Of a stretch of 64,000 bases of DNA, positions 61,201 through 64,000 are shown piece after piece. The position numbers were made by a program, and so were the translations under genes. Within the stretch, counting starts at the first letter, position 1; the number at the start of each line of letters is the position of its first letter. Below the pieces are notes generated by a model. It ran no database searches. It was not told the DNA's origin and was given only the letters and a program-made list of their open reading frames with translations. The stretch comes from Lysobacteraceae bacterium CU05-9 (GTDB lineage: Bacteria; Pseudomonadota; Gammaproteobacteria; Xanthomonadales; Xanthomonadaceae): NCBI GenBank assembly GCA_007556525.1, contig SWJS01000001.1, positions 124,001 through 188,000 of the forward strand, in the 5' to 3' direction.

Positions 61201-62139
61201 CGCGTTGAATTCCACAACGATGGATTGACGGAACAGCAAGCCAACGTCACATTGTCCCGTGCAACCGCTCAGACGAGAGTGGGCCAGGAAGTGCAGAGCA
61301 CCGCATTGAATCTCAGCAATCCTGCGAATTTGCCGCCGTTACAGTTCTCGACGCAAAGTTTGAAAGTCGGCTCAATCAGTTTCGGTGCAGCAAGTTTCGA
61401 ATCCATTCCCACTGTGAATGGGATGCGCATGACGAAGATCCGCGCACAACATCCCGCCTATACCATTGATGGCACAGGGCTTTGGACGTCGCGCGCAGGG
61501 CAGGCGCAAACACAGCTTTCCGCGGTGATCGCGACAACGAACGCCGGTGCAGCCGTTGCTGCTTTCGGTGCTCCAAATCAAGTTGAGGGTGGCAAAGGCC
61601 AGCTCGCTTTGAATGTCGGCTGGAACGGTGGACCTGAAGAGTTCAGTGTCGAGAAACTGACGGGTCAGATGAATGTGGACCTCAAGGAAGGTCGCATTCC
61701 GGAGGTCGAGCCGGGGGTTGGACGCGTACTTGGCTTGCTCAGCATTGCGGAACTGCCGCGGCGGTTGACGCTGGATTTCAGGGATTTTTTTGACAAGGGC
61801 TTGCGCTTCAACTCGATCAAGGGCGAGGTGAATTTGGGCAATGGATTGGCGACTGCCAAGGATTTCCGCATTGAGGCGGCGGCGGCACACATCCAAATCG
61901 AAGGCAGCAGTGATTTGCGTAATGAACGTTTTAATCAGATTGTGACTGTTGAGCCTCGCGCTGGTGGATTGCTGACGGCAATTGGTGCAGTCGCCGGTGG
62001 TCCAATCGGAGCGGCGGTGGGTGCGGCGGCGAATGCAATTTTGCAGAAACCAATCGGTCAAATGGCCGCAAAGAAGTATCACGTGACAGGGCCGTGGAAA
62101 AATCCAGACGTCAAAGTCCTGCCGAAAACTGGAAATTAG
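58297..62139 (+). CDS. yhdP: YhdP family AsmA-like phospholipid transport protein
   Basis: A 1280-residue envelope protein. One N-terminal membrane helix (about 15-35, ISLTLLILGLTAIVVGMGVA) is followed by the DUF3971 / TIGR02099 beta-rich periplasmic repeat region. The final AsmA-like C-terminal domain contains GRIPEVEPGVGRVLGLLSIAELPRRL (about 1131-1156), DFRDFFDKGLRFNSIKGEV and a Gly/Ala-rich VAGGPIGAAVGAAANAI near the end, all YhdP signatures. YhdP, with TamB and YdbH, forms a bridge carrying phospholipid to the outer membrane. The rng-yhdP-tldD order is conserved in Gammaproteobacteria. Confidence 0.94.
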   Translation: MKVLYWSGRQLKRISLTLLILGLTAIVVGMGVAQFWMKQARENPQVTAQWLSKQAGVPLHLDSIETKWTREGPVMQVRNLRLSEGEQELRLGDAQLILAMYSGWMPGRAFSQLRLSGLHLELVRSDDGRWTFVGLPQTQNTDSDPLAQLSRLGELQIVNGSLTIDAPSIGLQTKFPKANLRLSSDERRFSAGMRAWSELSPVPIDAAIDYDRVARVGNAWVGSRGADLSAWTSLLKYKDVQIEKGNGNVDAWLSVANQRVTRITGKLDIKDFLAREGVANVDADIVGGETRAFDRIQATGAWVKGNGTWRLMFPSLSLERDGVSSNMDDMLIAAGDAQAFQAKQINGQLVADVATFVPWLSDNLRNYLRAAKPSASVSDVLFVRKDGQIQKLQGNVEDLRLLPALGHAGIDGLSADVSRTGQSWVVNFRGRKASALTLPGVFDKSFAIRPKGSIDITQSPNELIFKTSRMEVDIDGYPFVFNGSVVKNVQDALPFLNVTATANRFPINKAKMFWVRNHMPQKALNWLDPAFVSGDVRDLNATFVGNPQHWPFGPGRGLLATGRIENGVIHFAEGWPNATGLNANLRFENDGFEVKGKGYLDKIPVDDILVSIDHYNHGSLKIRAGASTDGSNGIALLQKSPIAKYTPETFANLKVAGNVRSGFALDLPLVENGQLKINGIVDFLGNRIQDARYKVEMNNVRGRGIYTNTGFLAKGLNVVQDGKAGTLDVRVGNGHVQNPGNIVEVALDSSISTGVIDRYTTALGWLKPYMVGDAKWNVQVNVPSQERGAKPTKLSLRSDLVGMQLLLPEPMKKPANVALPTSIEIPLPLDNQEMTLRFGNRAAMKILERNGESWIRVALGSNNVVSPNAPGLTVEGSSERVSALDWIAVAKSDSPTPQPASSGKPLRLNRIDVQANHLYLLGGDFRQTRVVLQPQRNGDLVITANGPWLSGTVVSPKSAAAPLRGTFDRVEFHNDGLTEQQANVTLSRATAQTRVGQEVQSTALNLSNPANLPPLQFSTQSLKVGSISFGAASFESIPTVNGMRMTKIRAQHPAYTIDGTGLWTSRAGQAQTQLSAVIATTNAGAAVAAFGAPNQVEGGKGQLALNVGWNGGPEEFSVEKLTGQMNVDLKEGRIPEVEPGVGRVLGLLSIAELPRRLTLDFRDFFDKGLRFNSIKGEVNLGNGLATAKDFRIEAAAAHIQIEGSSDLRNERFNQIVTVEPRAGGLLTAIGAVAGGPIGAAVGAAANAILQKPIGQMAAKKYHVTGPWKNPDVKVLPKTGN

Positions 62140-62196
62140 CTGGAAACGCCCTCATATCGAGGGGAACGAATTGATGTATTACCGGAGTTTGAATTG

Positions 62197-63639
62197 ATGG
62201 AATCAACCTGGAGTCTCGCGCAGAACCAGTTGCTCGTACCGACTGGCTTGGATGAGCGCGCATTGGAGCGGACATTCAACACGTTGCTCGGACCTGGCGT
62301 CGAGTTTGGTGATCTGTATTTTCAGCATGCGCGCCGCGAGAGCTGGTCGCTTGAAGACGGCATCGTCAAGGATGCATCGCACTCGATTGACCAAGGTGTT
62401 GGCGTCCGTGCGATCAGCGGGGAGAAAACCGGTTTTGCCTATTCCGACGACATCAACGCACAAGCATTATTGAAGTCTGCGAATTCCGCACGCGCCATTG
62501 TTCGCAGTGGTGCATCCGTTGCACCGCAAGCGCTGACGAATGCGAATGACCGCAAGTTGTATCCAGCGATCGATCCGGTGACCTCGTTGGATAACGCGGA
62601 CAAGGTTGCGTTGTTGCAGAAAATCGACAAGCTCATCCGCGCCGCCGATCCACGCGTGCAACAAGTGTCGGTGAGTTTGATCTCCGCATTGGACACGATC
62701 ATCATCGCGCGCAGCGATGGTGTGCTTGCCTCTGACGTGCGTCCGATGGTGCGCTTCAACGTGCAAGTGATCGTTGAACAAAATGGTCGCCGCGAATCCG
62801 GCTACACCGGCGGTGGTGGACGTTACGATTATCCGCAGCTGCTTGCCAGCGACAAACCGGAGAAGTGGGCGCGCGATGCATTGCGTCAGGCGTTGGTCAA
62901 TCTCGAAGCTGTTCCTGCGCCTGCAGGCGTGATGCCGGTGGTGTTGGGTAGTGGTTGGCCGGGTGTTTTGTTACATGAAGCGGTCGGTCATGGTTTGGAA
63001 GGCGACTTCAATCGCAAGGGTACCTCGACTTACGCAGGTCGCATGGGTCAACAAGTTGCGAGCAAGGGCGTCACGATTGTCGACAACGGCAACATTGAAG
63101 GCCGACGTGGCTCGTTGAATGTCGATGACGAAGGAACGCCGACGCAGGAAACGGTTTTGATCGAGGACGGCAAGCTCGTCGGTTACATGCAAGACACGAT
63201 GAATGCGCGACTGATGGGCATGAAGCCAACCGGCAACGGCCGCCGCGAATCGTTTGCGCACATGACGATGCCGCGCATGACGAATACTTACATGCTCGCA
63301 GGCCAGGACGATCCGGAGGAGATGATCCGTTCTGTCAAAAAGGGCCTATACGCCGTCAACTTCGGCGGTGGTCAAGTCGACATCACCAACGGCAAGTATG
63401 TGTTCTCGGCAACGGAAGCTTACTTGATTGAAGACGGCAAAATCACGACGCCGGTCAAGGGCGCCACGTTAATCGGTAACGGTCCGCAGACGATGCAACA
63501 AGTCAAAATGATCGGTCACGACCTCGCATTGGACGAAGGCGTTGGCGTTTGCGGTAAGGATGGTCAATCGGTGCCAGTCGGTGTCGGGCAACCATCGTTG
63601 CTGATCGAAGGCCTGACCGTCGGCGGAACGCAGGCGTAA
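62197..63639 (+). CDS. tldD: Metalloprotease TldD
   Basis: A 480-residue subunit of the TldD/TldE (PmbA) zinc protease, which degrades unfolded peptides and matures some RiPPs and CcdA. SWSLEDGIVKDASHSIDQGVGVRAISG (about 48-74) is the N-terminal block. LLHEAVGHGLEGDFNRKGTS (258-277) has the HExxxH zinc motif (His260, Glu261, His264). The third ligand Cys lies in the C-terminal VGVCGKDGQSVPVGVGQP. The frame also allows a TTG at 62194; I favour the ATG at 62197 after GGAG. pmbA is not in the window but is expected beyond yjgA. Confidence 0.95.
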   Translation: MESTWSLAQNQLLVPTGLDERALERTFNTLLGPGVEFGDLYFQHARRESWSLEDGIVKDASHSIDQGVGVRAISGEKTGFAYSDDINAQALLKSANSARAIVRSGASVAPQALTNANDRKLYPAIDPVTSLDNADKVALLQKIDKLIRAADPRVQQVSVSLISALDTIIIARSDGVLASDVRPMVRFNVQVIVEQNGRRESGYTGGGGRYDYPQLLASDKPEKWARDALRQALVNLEAVPAPAGVMPVVLGSGWPGVLLHEAVGHGLEGDFNRKGTSTYAGRMGQQVASKGVTIVDNGNIEGRRGSLNVDDEGTPTQETVLIEDGKLVGYMQDTMNARLMGMKPTGNGRRESFAHMTMPRMTNTYMLAGQDDPEEMIRSVKKGLYAVNFGGGQVDITNGKYVFSATEAYLIEDGKITTPVKGATLIGNGPQTMQQVKMIGHDLALDEGVGVCGKDGQSVPVGVGQPSLLIEGLTVGGTQA

Positions 63640-63649
63640 TCGCGATGCG

Positions 63650-64000
63650 TTACGCTTCGTCACCATCGGCTTCGCCGTATTCGATACCTTCATCGATGTC
63701 TGAGTCGCTCGCGTTATCTTCCGGCATCAGCAGCTCGCGGATATGACGGAACAGTTCGCGAAACGCGCGCGGCGGTTTGTTGCGCTTACGCTCCTCGGTC
63801 GCGTTGCGAACGAGTTGACGCAATTCCTGGCGATCTGCTTGCGGGAACGCGGACAGGAACTCCGTCATCGCTTCGTCACCTTCGTCGAGCAAACGTTCGC
63901 GCCATTGTTCCGCACGATGCAGCGCGGCCGTCTGAACGCGCGCCGCTTCACCGTCTTCGTCGAGCGCATCACGCAAACGGTCGACCGCTTCATCGTCTTC
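63650..64000 (-). CDS. yjgA: DUF615 ribosome-associated protein YjgA (DarP), partial
   Basis: The last 116 residues of a small helical protein; the frame is still open at the right edge, so the 5' part lies outside the window. [24 protein letters not shown], then [25 protein letters not shown] and [13 protein letters not shown] match the C-terminal half of YjgA, a factor that binds late 50S precursors. An acidic tail ([18 protein letters not shown]) ends it. It is convergent with tldD 10 nt away; the tldD-yjgA-pmbA neighbourhood is usual. Confidence 0.92.
   Translation of the reverse strand, partial: EDDEAVDRLRDALDEDGEAARVQTAALHRAEQWRERLLDEGDEAMTEFLSAFPQADRQELRQLVRNATEERKRNKPPRAFRELFRHIRELLMPEDNASDSDIDEGIEYGEADGDEA

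Noticed and set aside
63634-63655. Hairpin between the stops of tldD and yjgA (GCGTAA / TTACGC)
   Set aside because: The stem is only 6 bp with no T-run; this could simply reflect two TAA stops 10 nt apart.

Overview
The window reads as a piece of chromosome from a free-living gammaproteobacterium. The closest fit is the order Lysobacterales/Xanthomonadales. This is inferred from gene order (leuS-lptE-holA-nadD-rsfS-rlmH and maf-rng-yhdP-tldD-yjgA, suhB divergent from trmJ, queA-tgt-yajC-secD-secF, ftsY divergent from rsmD) and from small families common in that order (DUF6491 proteins, LEA-type-2 lipoprotein, paired M13 peptidases). Coding density is very high. GC is moderate by eye and start codons are mixed (ATG, GTG and several TTG). 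I see no integrase, transposase, CRISPR array or phage block; the accessory content is single genes set between housekeeping operons.

Layout. 1-5.5 kb: small accessory genes (SnoaL-like, DUF488, rnk, csaA, a GPP34/GOLPH3-like protein, a monooxygenase-fold protein), then ihfA-merR, tRNA-Pro(GGG), a TMEM175-type channel and a HAD-fold lipoprotein. 5.5-15.2 kb: dxs with a glycosyltransferase, membrane proteins (CBU_0592-like, LtrA), an FMN reductase, an HNH nuclease, an acyl-CoA dehydrogenase, a LEA-2 lipoprotein, a stand-alone RecB/Cas4-type nuclease and two DUF6491 paralogues. 15.3-24.6 kb: tRNA-Phe, pirin, a membrane protein, ftsY-mutY-yggX facing rsmD-coaD, a lipoprotein, and a coupled ferredoxin-ggt-MBL-TMEM43 run. 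24.6-38.6 kb: a class III aminotransferase, queA-tgt-yajC-secDF, suhB/trmJ, a PhnD-like binding protein coupled to a GGDEF-EAL receptor, and exoD with a CNNM/CBS protein. 38.6-49.2 kb: an alkyltransferase-like protein, a rhomboid protease, two M13 peptidases (one with a destroyed active site), a beta-CASP nuclease, a DEAD-box helicase, DUF502 and a CnoX-like thioredoxin. 49.2-64 kb: leuS through yjgA, which is cut by the window edge.

How the genes work together. Several clusters follow one theme: tRNA modification and decoding (queA, tgt, trmJ, leuS, tRNAs), ribosome maturation and RNA turnover (rsmD, rlmH, rsfS, rng, rhlE, yjgA, beta-CASP), protein export and the envelope (yajC-secDF, ftsY, lptE, yhdP, rhomboid), cofactors (coaD, nadD, dxs) and oxidative or DNA damage (mutY, yggX, ATL, CnoX).

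The least explained signals are: (i) three inverted repeats, each lying between two convergent genes and made of degenerate 6-7-nt units, two of them with arms that differ by one unit; (ii) a PhnD-like protein translationally coupled to a c-di-GMP enzyme; (iii) an M13 pseudopeptidase beside an intact paralogue; (iv) compact bacterial relatives of the human proteins GOLPH3, TMEM175 and TMEM43; (v) two solitary nuclease genes with a -10 box 8-9 nt from the start codon, which predicts leaderless mRNAs.
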